The position numbers and the translations under genes are program-made. From Microstegium vimineum (Eukaryota; Streptophyta; Magnoliopsida; Poales; Poaceae), in the NCBI GenBank assembly GCA_022036555.1, contig CM039137.1:966947-1030946 (forward strand): a stretch of DNA of 64,000 bases. The letters are read 5' to 3'. Below, one piece after another: positions 33,564 through 45,101 of this stretch (within the stretch, counting starts at the first letter, position 1; the number at the start of each line of letters is the position of its first letter). The notes under the pieces were generated by a model, which searched no databases, had not been told where the DNA came from, and saw nothing but the letters and a program-made list of their open reading frames with translations.

Positions 33564-34274
33564 TCAGAGCGAGAGGGCGACGAGGATGGCCTGGCGGCAG
33601 CGGGCGCGGGCCGTCTCGACGCGCTCCTTGACGGTGTCCTCCTTGACGGCGGCCTTGACCATCTCGACGTCCATCTCAACGAGGCGGAGAACGCGGAAGA
33701 GCTCGGTGACGACGCGCTCCTCCACGCCGCCCTCGGCCACCAGCACCTCGGCCTCCTCGCGGGCGCGCTCCGTCACCACGCCGGCCACGGTGCCCAGCAG
33801 CTGCGCCGACCCGTACCGCCCGCGCGCCAGCAGGCCTTCCAGCTTCTCCAAAAAGTCGGCGATGGCCCACCCCCGGGGCTTCTCCAGGGGCAGCGACTTG
33901 GTGCGCTTCCACCCGATCTCGTAGTTGGGCGCTTCCTCCTGCGTCAGCGCCGTCCGCGGCCGCCGGTCCGGGGAGATGGCGGACGGAAGCCGCTGCGCCA
34001 CCGCGAAGGAGGTCGTCACCGTCGCCGCCGCCGGGGTCTCCTCGTCGGGGATGCTGTTCGGGTTGCTGTTCGCCTCGTCCGGAACAGCGACGTCGCCGCC
34101 GTTGGGTTCTTGCGGTGGTACTACCTGCTGTGCTCGGCTATTGGGCGTGGGCGTCGGCGTGGCAGTGCAGCGTACGGTGGTGGTGCTCGTGCTGGGAGCA
34201 GCGAGGAGGTGGGGTCTGCGGGCGGAGAGGAGGGGTTGGGGAGGGAGGAGCGGCCTGAGGAAGGAGGTCGCCAT
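33564..34274 (-). CDS. Predicted plastid-targeted protein of unknown function
   Basis: A single exon of 236 residues starts at ATG 34274 (TCATGGCG context). An in-frame upstream ATG at 34361 would add 29 residues. I prefer the inner start because MATSFLRPLL begins a typical chloroplast transit peptide rich in Ser, Thr, Arg and Pro, with a possible cleavage site at VRC (residues 34-36). A low-complexity Pro/Ala/Glu linker follows, then NYEIGWKRTKSLPLEKPRGW. The C-terminal half is charged and helical (FLEKLEGLLARGRYGSAQLL, then EVLVAEGGVEERVVTELFRV) without a membrane segment. Strong third-position GC supports a real gene. I do not recognise a named family. The helical region could be a protein-interaction module, but function should not be inferred further. 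Confidence 0.75.
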   Translation of the reverse strand: MATSFLRPLLPPQPLLSARRPHLLAAPSTSTTTVRCTATPTPTPNSRAQQVVPPQEPNGGDVAVPDEANSNPNSIPDEETPAAATVTTSFAVAQRLPSAISPDRRPRTALTQEEAPNYEIGWKRTKSLPLEKPRGWAIADFLEKLEGLLARGRYGSAQLLGTVAGVVTERAREEAEVLVAEGGVEERVVTELFRVLRLVEMDVEMVKAAVKEDTVKERVETARARCRQAILVALSL

Positions 34275-34361
34275 GACGGATGACGGGATGCTCGGACCAG
34301 AGAAGCCGATGTCTGTGCGATTTGGAGATAAGCTTGTTGCCCCGCGGAAAGAGACGTCCAT

Positions 34362-35179
34362 AGCCTTTTGGATTGCGTACTTCTAGAGCCTCCTTTTAGA
34401 TATTTCTAGCTTGTCCGGTATCCTTTACCTATTTCCCTCTGAAGGCAATACCAGATTATTAAACCATTTTTAGGTTTGATGAACTGTATATTGTTTTTTA
34501 ATATTTGCAATACCAGATTATTATATAAAATGTATTTTAAGGTACGCTTATGTAGGTATTTTTCTTTACATATTTAATTCAAGTTGAAATAGTTCAACGT
34601 AGAACAGAGTTAAAACTACACTTATGTTGGGAAATCTGGCTAAAAAAAGGGCGATGTCTTCGTTATAAACTTTTTGAGTTATTCAGGCCTCCTCTATACT
34701 TGTATACACAATTTCACAAATTTTAGACGACAAACCTTTGAAAAGCTCCAGCAATCCCCTTCAATTCAGAAAAGAGCCTACACAAAAAAAAATTCTGACA
34801 ACGAACAAATTTTATTTCAACAGCATCGAGCTGTTAAGAGCCTTATAGATAAAATGTCTACAAACTGCAGCCTAACTAGAAAAACGGGCACTGAGAAGTA
34901 TGAGTAGTGTTGGAACAGACACAGGATACATTCAACTGATGAGGATCTTAGTGTGTCAAAAATTATCTAGCTAGGGTAGGATGCTAAGTATTTAAAGCAT
35001 TGGAGAAATAGAATGGTTTTATAAAATACTTTGGTTTCAAAAACTGTTAGGTGTTTAGATATAACAAATCTTGCGGTCTTAAAAATCATGGTTTTATCAA
35101 ATTATAGTCTTTTACGAGTTTTAGAAACTCCACGCATAATCTCTTTTTTCTAAAGCACGGTTTTCTATCTTTTGGCTTA
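34362..35179. other. Intergenic, no gene seen
   Basis: AT-rich sequence upstream of the minus-strand plastid-protein gene, up to the SINE target duplication. Confidence 0.5.
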
Positions 35180-35198
35180 TAAAACCACACTTTTGTGA

Positions 35199-35488
35199 GT
35201 ACACAGTACAACGCAGACACTCAACACGCACGCACACTCGCCCCTACGAACACACGCACGCAAACCCTACCCCTATGAGCACCTTCGAAGGACTGAGCCG
35301 GCAAATCTTGAAGTTCACGAAGTCACCACAGACGCCTCGCTGTCGACGGGGACGTCGCCTACCACTTAATGCGTAGCGCCGGAATATCCTGGAATAAATC
35401 CAGAATAAAGTGTCGCACCCAGGATTTGAACCCTGGGTGGGAGCCCTCCAACCAATGGTCTTTGTCATTGCGCCGTTAACCCCTTGAC
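35199..35488 (-). mobile_element. tRNA-derived SINE (Au-like) with perfect 19-bp target duplication
   Basis: The sequence TAAAACCACACTTTTGTGA stands at 35180-35198 and at 35489-35507. On the minus strand the insert begins GTCAAGGGGTTAACGGCG and has a pol III B-box-like GGTTCAAATCCTGG about 50 bases in. It ends in a GT-rich tail (GTTGTACTGTGTAC). A tRNA-like head, a box B, a 290-bp length and a long target duplication identify a SINE. The family name is from memory and less sure than the class. Confidence 0.85.
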
Positions 35489-36010
35489 TAAAACCACACT
35501 TTTGTGATACTATAGTTTTCCAAAACTGCAACATCCAAACAGTATCTAATGTGTCCATGTGCTGGTTTGTTGAGTATAATTGATGAAAAGTTAAGTCTAG
35601 CGCTTTATTCTCTGGTCCGGAGGATTGGAGTGGTCCGAAGCATATAGGAAGGACTTGTTTGGCACAGCTCTGCTTCACTAGTGAACCTGTTTTTTTAGAA
35701 AACGGCTTCACGAGTAACTTTTTAGGTAAAACTGAGCTATTTTTTTTAAAAAAATAGCAAAATAGCTTCACCAATAACTTTATACATAGATATGAGAGAG
35801 AAAGGAGGAGAGAGCTGAGATAAACTACTTTTTTCAGCTTCATCTCACTTCATATCTTTGTGAGAGGGGAAACAAATAGTTTCACCCATGAAGCTATTTT
35901 GAAAATAGTTGTTTGACAAAAAAACAGCTCACAACAGTTTCATAAAGTTGTTATGAGTTGTACTAAATAGGCCCAAAATATATCAGCTCTTAATTGTACT
36001 CTTGATTATA

Positions 36011-38180
36011 TCTCTACTATAATTAAAAACTTCTAAAAGAATGGAAAACCCGGATCTCACCCCCTGACCCCACAGTCAGGCTTTCCACCCCTTTCTCACC
36101 CACGCACCGGGCGACCAGGGATCGAAACCTGGGAACACACAAAAAAACACCGCGCCCGACTCCCATTACTCCACACCGCCGCCGCCAATGGTCGTGGAGC
36201 CCTTCCCCATCCCCATAGCCTTGCGTGCGTGGGTGTCGAGGGCATGGAGGAAGCCAGAGGCGTAGATGAGGACCCAAGCAGCCGCTCGTCGTGGCGGTGC
36301 GGGCGAGGAGGACGCGGGGTCACGGCGGAGGCCTCGCTCCCCTCGATCGACGGCGGCGCTGCCCTGCACCCAGCACCCAGCACCCCGCGACCATGCTGGC
36401 AGCGCCCTTCCCCAACCCCTCCCGACGGTGGCCACGGCGCCCTTCCTCATCCTAACACCCTTGCGTGCGTGGGTGTCGAGGGCATGAAGGCAGGAGGAGG
36501 CACAGATGTGAACGCGACGAGCCGCTCGCCGTGGCACAATCTCGAGCCATAGGAACCTATCACCATCACGGGATCCAGCGCTAGAAATCTAGCCAACCAA
36601 GGTGAGAACTCCACAACTCCGGTCAACCTGCTTCCGATTCTGTGCTTGTTCAATGATCAAACAGTACCTAGGAAGAAGAAGTGATTTGGATGAGATTTTT
36701 TTCTCATTTTTAATTTAATTATCTAGCAGAAATAAGCAGCTCTAACCTGTTCGTATGGAACTTTTTTTTGTCATTTCAGTCAAACTATGTGTATGTTATG
36801 GAGGTTCATAAAATTGCAAGTCGGCTAAATAATGAGGAAGTGGATTGTAAATTGATGTGGCTATCCAGTTCATTCTGATTCAATTCATTTTATTTTTAAC
36901 AAATTTTATCCCTCAAACTAAGATGTATCATACATGTAATAATGCAAGAATAACGGTTTTTTAGTCGACCATAAAATTGGTCTCGTATTTTTTATGGAAA
37001 TATAAATCTTTGGTAAAAATGCAGACATTTGGTTGCTTGGTCTATTGTTTGATCTACATCAAACTTGGTGATGCAGCATAACATGTTGTATTTTGAGTGA
37101 TTAGCTAAAACTACAGTCATTTTGTTGCTTGGTCTATTGTTTGATTTACATCAAACTTGGTGATGCAGCACAACATGCTGCATTTTGAGTGATCAGGTAA
37201 AAATACAGACATTTGATTGCTTGGTCTATTGTTTGATCTACGTCAAACATGGTGATGCAGCACAACATGTTGTATTTTGAGTGATGAGACCTTTGATAGA
37301 ATGACAGTAACAATCCTATCATTTTTATTTTTTTAGTTCCAGCTGACTCAGAACATTGGAGTAGAACAAGGTGCTTGTTCAAAAGTGTGAATTGCATAGA
37401 GACAGGAACGACTCCCGAAATAATATGACAGTTATGCAGGTAAAAGAAAATGTCATGTCTTTGTATTATGACTGTTCTTGGTGCTTGCCTTCTTTCAGTA
37501 TTTTATTTAATGGTCATGCTCTTTCAGGTGGGGTCAATATACTGAGTTACTGGTATTTTGGCTATATTAATGATGCGGAGGAGGCAACAAAATCTTTTAG
37601 GCTGTCAATCTCTGAAGTCTATTGATTCTTTACTATTTTTCATTCAAAAATCTCGTATTTCCACTACGTGTGAGTGCTACTCGGTTCTAGATCTCATGAC
37701 TTATGCATTATGTATTATTTTAACTTCTTGTAGTTTTTCTATTTTTCTTAATTTAATCACTGATTTCCGTACATGTAAATGTGTGCTCTTACAATTTCTT
37801 CGTAGATCCTTAGGACTTTTACATTGTGTTGTTTGATCTATTACATCTTAGAAGTCTATTTTTTATTAATATGTATTCCTTTTGGCCTCCATTATTTGCA
37901 GAAGTGATGGTTATTCATTAAGAAGATATAGTTACGTGGGAGAGAGGATAATTATTTTAGCAATTTTGTCATATATGATTTTTTTTATAAAATGAGATTA
38001 AATTCTTAATTTTTTGACAAAAGTACATCTATGCCTTATGCCTTTTGAACTAACATTGCTCTATTTTTTTTATCCACAGAATTATGCTTTTGACTAAACC
38101 TTAATAAAGTACTTCAAATTTGATAGAATTAACTTTGGATTTAATATAACCCGTAGCGTTAGCACGGATAAATATACTAA
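36011..38180 (+). mobile_element. Helitron, 2170 bp, non-autonomous, with captured GC-rich DNA
   Basis: It begins TCTCTACTATAATTAAAAAC after a host A and ends CCCGTAGCGTTAGCACGG (short hairpin), then ATAAATATACTAA before a host T. These are the 5' TC, 3' hairpin and CTRR ends of a Helitron inserted between A and T. The interior has a GC-rich block (36060-36620) with a repeated segment (CTTGCGTGCGTGGGTGTCGA at about 36219 and 36461), which looks like captured exon-type DNA. A three-copy 92-bp tandem repeat follows, then AT-rich DNA. No Rep/helicase frame exists. Confidence 0.75.
37021..37287 (+). repeat. 92-bp tandem repeat, three copies, inside the Helitron
   Basis: The segment TTGCTTGGTCTATTGTTTGA recurs at 37033, 37125 and 37217, followed each time by ACATCAAACTTGGTGATGCA or a close variant. 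Copies differ at several positions. Confidence 0.9.
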
Positions 38181-38339
38181 TGTTAAAAAGTTGATGTGTT
38201 GAAGCTGCATCTGATGAGTGACTGCTGGCGCTAGAGCTAGAGCTGTAGCCTCAACCATTAAGACTGAGGTTGAGTCAAAGATTTGATCCTTGATATAGAT
38301 GCTTTGTGGTGGAGGCACGTGCATTTGGATACTGACAAA

Positions 38340-38595
38340 AGAAAATAGATTACATAATTCGTCTATAAACCACGAGACACATTTATTAAATCTAATTAAT
38401 CTTTTATTAGCACATGTGTTACTGTAGCAATTAGTATCTAACCATGGACTAATTAGGTTTAAAAAAACGTCTCGTAAAATGCATGTAAACTGTAATTAGT
38501 TATTTTTTTAACTATATTTAATACTCTATAAATGTGTTCAAATATTTGATGTGATAGGATGTAAAAAAATATAGATGAGATCTAAACATACCCTT
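38340..38595. mobile_element. hAT-type MITE of the common grass ACGAGAC/CGTCTCG family
   Basis: The interior motifs AATTCGTCTATAAACCACGA and AAACGTCTCGTAAAATGCAT are recognisable from a very abundant grass MITE group. The borders are approximate, and no target duplication was resolved. Confidence 0.5.
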
Positions 38596-39176
38596 AGTAT
38601 AAAAATTTCAAATTCCAACTCTCCTAGGTTGCGAAGTGGTCAGACCAGACCAGGCGACCTTGATGCGTCTGTGGCTCGGTAGTTGGTCAGAGTATCCGTG
38701 TTGTGAAGATGTCATGTGCCTGTACACCTGGGTGGGAGGTGTGTTAGTTCCTGCAACAAAATCATACCTGCATGTGTAGCGTAGTGTGGTTGTGAGCACT
38801 GAGCACTCGTAGTCGTAGGAGTACAGGGCATTCCTTGCCGTCTTTGCGTTGGATGAGTCACATCGTGATGTTGCCGATCCTGCCAATTGTTTTGTCATGC
38901 CTGTCAGGATGTGTGTCCATTTTAGCCTTTGTGACTTCTTTGTGCAGTCGTCAGCTTGTTTTATTTGACCTATCAGATATGGTATAATGCATTTATCTTA
39001 TAAGAAAACAGTCAAAAACAACATCAGTCAGATTATTAGCCCTAGAAACGATCCGCCAAATAGGCTGCACGATGCAGCCACGACGTGGTGTAACTATCAG
39101 TCCAGATTCTCCTTTTAATTAATTCCTTGTTTTCTATAAATACCACAATGTAATTAATATCGTTTGCAGCAAGTAA
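38596..39176. other. Intergenic, no supported gene
   Basis: A moderately GC-rich stretch (38630-38940) with no coherent frame or recognised motif. Confidence 0.45.
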
Positions 39177-39179
39177 TTA

Positions 39180-39565
39180 GGGTGTCTCCAACAGTATAAA
39201 CTAGTATTAGCTTTAAACTATCACATATAGCGGTAATAAATTGCCCTGAATATCATGTTGTGAGGGAAAAGTGCATCGTGAAGTGTAAAAGACTATGGAC
39301 ATATTTGGCAGGGCTCCTCCTGAGAGGCTCCTCTAGAGGAGCTCGAGCTGTTTTGGAGAAGTCACAATTTGTGGCTCCTCTGAAACGGCTATGGCTTATC
39401 TGGTTTTACTAAAAAACGGCTCCTATAGTAAAACGTTTGGCACGTTTGGCTAGCTCTACCAAACAAGTCCTATCTTTTAAGTCCATGCTAGTTTCTTATC
39501 TTTTATGTTATTTAATGATTAAATAATTCATAAGCTAGCTTTAAGTTAGACCATTAAAGACGCTC
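39180..39565. mobile_element. Tourist-like MITE that hosts a second MITE
   Basis: The ends are GGGTGTCTCCAACAGTATAA and the inverse of CCATTAAAGACGCTC. TTA lies on both sides (39177-39179 and 39566-39568), the expected PIF/Harbinger target. The middle (39297-39470) belongs to another element. Without it this MITE is about 212 bp. Confidence 0.7.
39297..39470. mobile_element. Inner MITE of the TTTGGCAGGGCTCC family
   Basis: The ends GGACATATTTGGCAGGGCTC and the inverse of CTACCAAACAAGTCC pair. TAT flanks both sides (39294-39296 and 39471-39473). It is related to the element at 59742-59919 through its CAGGGCTCC and AAACGGCTCC blocks. Confidence 0.7.
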
Positions 39566-39619
39566 TTAGAAGATGAAAACACAAGGTTGATATGTGTCTT
39601 TATGTTTTGATATTATGGT

Positions 39620-40740
39620 GAGTGATTGTCAACGAGTTTATTGTTGACATCTCTTAACGTCGTTACCAAAAGTAGATTAATTTCTATTCTTGATAACGGC
39701 GCCAAAAATAGTTAATCACCTCTCATGCCACTTAAGCCAAGTTGTCATCCCCAGCATGGCAGAGAGATGCGGTATTGAAATATGCAATTGCACCTATAAT
39801 AAATATAAATATGTTTCTGTAAGCGCACAGATTATACCGAAGTAACATTTTAATCAGGAGTATTCCAAGTATCGTTATTTATATTTTTACCACTTGGAAG
39901 GGAGTGCTAAGGAATAAATGAGTAATGAGTATCACTGCATGTGTAATGGAGAGTTTTCATCTATCTCTCTCAATACAGAATAAATGTTACATAAGATATA
40001 GATAATGAATGAATAGTGACAAAAGATAAATATATTGATCAGCATATATTAGCCACATAAGATAATGATAAGCACCTCAACCGATATTCTAGCAAGTTAT
40101 TAGCATGGAACTAGGACGAACTGCAAAAATATTTTCTAAGTCATTCTTAACTATACAGTCTAGCATATTATGATTAGTGCAATTATACTTGGCAATCATG
40201 GCGAGATAAGATTATAATCATGCATAGTAAGATTACTAAGAAAGATGAGAAACATAGCAATCATTTCCTCGTAATGGTTTCGCTCTGTCTGCCCTATAAA
40301 CGGGAGGAGGACTACAAAGGACTCAACATGACTGTCACTCCCGTGATCTACCTCTTGATCCGGAATATAGGGTACAATCACAGATAAATACGGTCTAGAC
40401 ACCACACCTACATAATACTTATCATTTACCCATAGTACTGATGGATAAACGTTATACGATCCTAAACATGAATATGATTCAGATCTAACTAAGCCAAGCA
40501 TATAATCATAATAGACTAAGAACAATATAATTAAGAACATAATCGAATAGAGTAAATTCATAAATAATATAATAAAGAAGAGCAAAGTCATATTCATAAC
40601 ATTAAAGAACAAATGATGAACAAATAAAGAACTAGAGAGAATTATCAAGAATCCTCTTGACAGATCCGGAAACTAATCGAAGATTGACTCCTAGTTCTAA
40701 TCCTATATAGCTATGCTAAACAATTGTTTTGTTAATTTTT
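39620..40740. mobile_element. Possible LTR-retrotransposon relic
   Basis: TTGATAACGGCGCCAAAAAT (about 39690), CCCAGCATGGCAGAGAGATG and GTAAGCGCACAGATTATACC resemble a non-coding segment often seen in grass LTR elements. There are no LTR pairs and no coding domains, so this rests on pattern memory. Confidence 0.35.
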
Positions 40741-40778
40741 AGTTAATTGACTGAAAGGATGTTATTTATTATTTGTAG

Positions 40779-43700
40779 ATCAAATCAATAGACAAGACTT
40801 GTTATGCTGAGTCTTTTTTGCCGGATGATGCTTGTTCGTTGTTGAAAGAGTCTTTGAACAATGAGTGTGGTAATATGCTTCCTGAGGTAGGTTGCTTATT
40901 GAGTGTGACTGTATTTTGTATTTGTAATGGTTGATTTTTTGTTTATATGTTAAGATCTGGTATTTTGCATATAAACAGGCTATAGAAAGTGTATCTGTTG
41001 TCTTTGAAAAGCACCACAGACTTCATGGTTTTAGGAGGCCTTGGGACCTTGTGACACCAATTTTCAAGCACATGTACAGTGCTTATGGTCAAGAAGTTCA
41101 TGATGATGCAGTTCCCAATAACTCTGAAGGTAGTTTGCCTTGTCAAGTTAATGTTGTTTTATTAAGATGTTGATGTGATGGTTGATGTATATGAGTATGC
41201 AGTGCCTACTGATGCAAGTGTTGATGGTGCTGATGCAAGTGTTGATGCAAGTGTTGATCATGCAAATGAAACTTGTGTAGTAAATGAATCTGTGACATAC
41301 AAAGTTGCATCTGATGGATTATACGATGGATATGGTAGTCAGGATGTTCGTCCTTCTCAGGAAACAGAAATGTTGCCTTCGAATAACTCTTCTGCTCGTG
41401 TTAGTTATTTTTTTTATATTTGATTCATCATTGTTAGTTTTTATTTTTGTTTTGATGATCTTATATCTTTTGAAATATAATTTGATGTACATGTTCATCT
41501 TCAAGGAATAACAAGAGGAAAAGGAAAGCTCTAGACAAGTCTTTGACTCCTGATAGTGTTGCTTCTTCTATTCGACGAAGGTCTTCAAGGGTTAGGAAAT
41601 ATCCTCTTAGTCGCATTAATGAATTGAAAGCTAAAACTGGAGGTTCAAAGGAAAATCTTATAGTACTTGAGGAAGCCCCTTTGGAGAGTTCAAAGACTGC
41701 AAGTAAATTTGAGAAGCATAATGGAAAGGTGAGTATGTGTTTTTTTTGCTATAATGTTTGTATTTTTGATGGATGACACTGAAACTGAATGGTGTTACTT
41801 GTATTAGTGATATATGGTGTGGTCTTTGTTTCTTATTGTGCTAGATAGTAGAAGGCACTTATGATGTAAAAGAAATATAGTATTGAAGTGATATGTTAGT
41901 TGTGATTTTCATTGTTCAAAAAGCGAAAACATCTACTTGTGCTACTAGAAGTGGTATTTCTAATGCCAGAAATGACAAAACTATCTCCTGCGGTTCAAAA
42001 GAAACTAGAATGGATGGAAATGCAACTATTGCTACGGATTGTAATGGTGAGCTCATACTGTGTTTATTGCATTGTGTGTACATGCAAGTTATAGTTTTGA
42101 AATCCTGTAATTATTTTATTTTTATTGTGTAATTTTTTATGGAACGTAAGGTTTAGACTTTTTTACTTTCTTATGTTAATTGAAAGTAGGGAAAGGACCT
42201 GCAAAGGACCCTTGTGTTAAGATGAATACTCCGGTCTTCTATAGTCCTAGTGTACCTTCATTCATATTGTTTGATTATCAGGATGATTTAGAAAATTTTG
42301 TTGCAGATCCTAAACTGAGATGTCCAATTGATACATTTCTGTCTACATCTTGTCCAAGTGGGAGGGCTGCATCTATGGTAAAAATTTGTTGTATCTTTGG
42401 TTTTCTTGTCATGCTTATTGATTGGTATAATTTAACTTTGTGTTTGCTTGTTCAGGTCAACAAAATGAGTCATGGAGGTGTTGGTGGAAATATATGTTAA
42501 AGTGGTTTGTATTGTATGTCTATTTTATTACTGTAGTAGTACCTGATTTACTTCTCTTTTTATGATAGGCTCAATCTGAGAGTGCTTTCAACTTTAAATG
42601 TACCTCTGGATCTCAAAACTTTGTGTTTGTTGACAAGGATGATGTCAATGAGGAAACTGAAGGCAATGGAAATGATGGTTCGGTTAGAAAGGAGAGTGTT
42701 GGAACTGTAAGTATTGCTTTGTTCCATTATACCAATTGGTTAGTGAGTCTGTTATATATGGTGTAAGCTCTCTTTTATTTATTTATTTGACTAAATTGTT
42801 GTGTTTATTTTGGATTTAGGACTATATTCGTATGGAGTCTGTTCCTTTTACTGAATATTCTGATAATGATGAAGACCCAACTTGTCCTGTTCCTATTGCT
42901 GCAATCAGTCCGTCTGGAGGCCTTATTGATATTGTATACTGGATGAAATAACTGTTATGTTTTGGATCATTTGTGTTGAAAGTTTGAGAGTATTTTGAAA
43001 CATTTAGAACATTTGTGGAGTTTGTATATGGATCTTGAAATATTAAGTACAAGTAGTTGAATTAGCGTGAATAGTGTTGTGTACCTTTTTATATGGAACA
43101 TTTATATTTTTTTATTTTGGTTTATCTTCAGAAATGATTTTCAGTTTTCTTAGAGTTGATTTTGTGAACAATTTGATGTTTTTATTTTTCTTATTTTATA
43201 CAGGCACCTACTGAAGCGCCTCTTCCATTCCGTCAAGAAGGTTCAGTGGTTGGTGATAATTCTTGTTCTTCAAGGACTATGGGCAACAATGAAACTCTTT
43301 TGTCTAGTGACTGTGGTTGACAGTCTTCTAGTGCAAAACTTGTTGTTCATCGTTCTAGACGGCTAGTGATTTCAAGCAAGTACAAGATGAGCCCTTACAG
43401 TAAGTCAGAGGTGAAGATTAAGGTGTCTAGACATGAAGCTGATATTTATCATTCTATACTACAAATAGCAGAAAGTAGTGAGCAGTTGGAGTAAGTTAAT
43501 TAAGTTGTGGAACCTTTTGTTTATTTTTTTCATTACTGCACCAATTTTGTTAAGTAATGTATATATTGATGACCTAACAACCTTATTGTTTCAGTGTTTT
43601 AGTAATCAATTATGGGAGTGTCGTTGTAAAGTTAGATGCACTTGCTCAGTCTCTTAAACCTGGAGGAAATGTGCACTATTTTGTAGTCAATGCTCTATGT

Positions 43701-43905
43701 AAATTGTTATTCCATAGGAATCACCCCAGGACTTGTTACCAGCACTATTTCTTTTCTAAAGTTGGTGTGAGTATTCTTTTATTGTTTTTTCTTTAATTTT
43801 TTTTAAGTTCTATTGAAAAGAATACTGATTATTTGGTTTTTGAAGGATTATTTTATTGGAAATCATGGTCGTGATGATGAGAAAGAGAAAGAGCTATATC
43901 ACAGT
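40779..43905 (+). pseudogene. Ulp1-like (C48 peptidase family) multi-exon gene, truncated
   Basis: A run of short exons with good GT-AG borders can be read: 40779-40886 (ending NNECGNMLPE), 40979-41129 (HHRLHGFRRPWDLVTPIFKH), about 41170-41400 (repeated DASVD), about 41509-41730 (SIRRRSSRVRKYP), about 41922-42048, about 42188-42377 and about 42569-42705. Later come SRRLVISSKYKMSPY (after an in-frame TGA at 43318) and LKPGGNVHYFVVNALCKLLF. This organisation matches the long proteins with an Ulp1-type protease domain found in grass MULE and CACTA elements and related host genes. The lead-in to the protease domain is present, but the His-Asp-Cys catalytic part is absent because the gene meets an LTR at 43906. 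I call it a dead gene, probably transposon-derived, since no terminal repeats remain to show which element carried it. Confidence 0.6.
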
Positions 43906-44436
43906 TGTTAGATGCTTCAAGGGTGCTAACCGTGCAAGATCATTATATAGGGCTTGATCAGGGACTTCTTCTCTTGAGATGAATATTGAATAATGAATTG
44001 TTCTCCTCCTCAGGGTCAGGGGGGCCTTCCTTATATAGCCTCTTCAAATAAACGTCGACCGTCGGATCAAACCGACCTTAATGGAGGGCTTAGATGCAAC
44101 TTTAAAGGCGGTGGAGGGGGATCCGCGAGGTGGACTGTGATTGGTCCTTGACCTAGGGCGGTCGCCCTGCCCCTGGGCCCGCTGGCCCTCTCGTTTCTTC
44201 CCGCGCCTTCTTAACCCTTCTAGATTATTCTTTTTCATGCGGATGGTAATTATCTCTATGTAATCCTTACATGTGGGTCTTTCCTCCATATTTCCTGATA
44301 TCCCCTATAGAAACAGACTTTCACCAAAACTCGTGGAATTCTATTAGTTTAAACCCTAATTCTAGCTATTGGTTTCATTTAGATCCTTTTCCTTGTTTAG
44401 TTGACGGTTAAATTTGGTCTTTAAGGACCGTCAACA
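43906..44436 (+). mobile_element. LTR of a retrotransposon (probably Ty3/gypsy), possibly with leader to about 44860
   Basis: This block starts TGTTAGATGC and ends GACCGTCAACA, has a TATA box (TATATAG) near 44032, and is followed by CTTGCGCTCCAG. That resembles the CTTGGCGCC-type primer site downstream of many grass gypsy LTRs. No second LTR and no matching 5-bp duplication were found, so it looks like a 5' LTR plus a short leader left after truncation. It terminates the Ulp1-like gene. Confidence 0.55.
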
Positions 44437-44869
44437 CTTGCGCTCCAGATTAAGTTTATAAACTAACCATGACGTGTTGGCTCGTGGTGCGCAGGTGTAG
44501 AGGACGAAGGAGGTGGTTGACAGCGAAGGTGAAAGTCAAGCGGATCTTGTCGATAGACTAAGAGTGGTGAAGTATGGACGTCGAAAGCTTGGACTGAGGG
44601 ATCGGAGAAGCCGAGCGACTAGCCACGGTGGCTGACATCTCAACACATCGACAAGTTCAAATATACATGGAGGAGTGACCGTGTTAACCAAGTCAAGACA
44701 ATGGTCGAACAAGTCGAGCAGATGTTCTAAAAGACTTGACGGTCAGGGGCGGCGTCGAGGAGCAGAGATGTGTATGGAATACAGTACTAGCGAACAGATT
44801 TGGTGGTTTAGCCTACAAAAGTTAGAAACAACCGTCCAAGTTAAAGCACCTCTTTTCCGTAAACTCGTA

Positions 44870-45101
44870 CTCCCTCCGTCCCAAAATAACTTTCTCGCTT
44901 CCCGAAAAATAAATACCGACAATTATATATTAAAATATATAAATATTTATGTTAAGTAATTAGTATCATCGAAAAGATCTTTTTGTCTAGTTTTTTTAAC
45001 AAACTTATTTGAAGATATAAATATTGAACGTATTTTCTATAAATCAAGTTAAACTTGTGGCACGAAAACTCAAAACGACAGTTATTTTGAGATGGAGGGA
45101 G
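44870..45101. mobile_element. Stowaway MITE, 232 bp
   Basis: The ends CTCCCTCCGTCCCAAAATAA and the inverse of TTATTTTGAGATGGAGGGAG pair almost perfectly. TA flanks both sides (44868-44869 and 45102-45103). It is the best preserved Stowaway in the window. Confidence 0.92.

Noticed and set aside
37021..37287. CRISPR-like repeat array
   Set aside because: The three 92-bp units are direct tandem copies without unique spacers, in a plant Helitron.
43906..44436. Solo LTR interpretation
   Set aside because: TG...CA ends are present, but the flanking 5-mers (ACAGT and CTTGC) do not match, and a primer-site-like sequence follows. A truncated element fits better.
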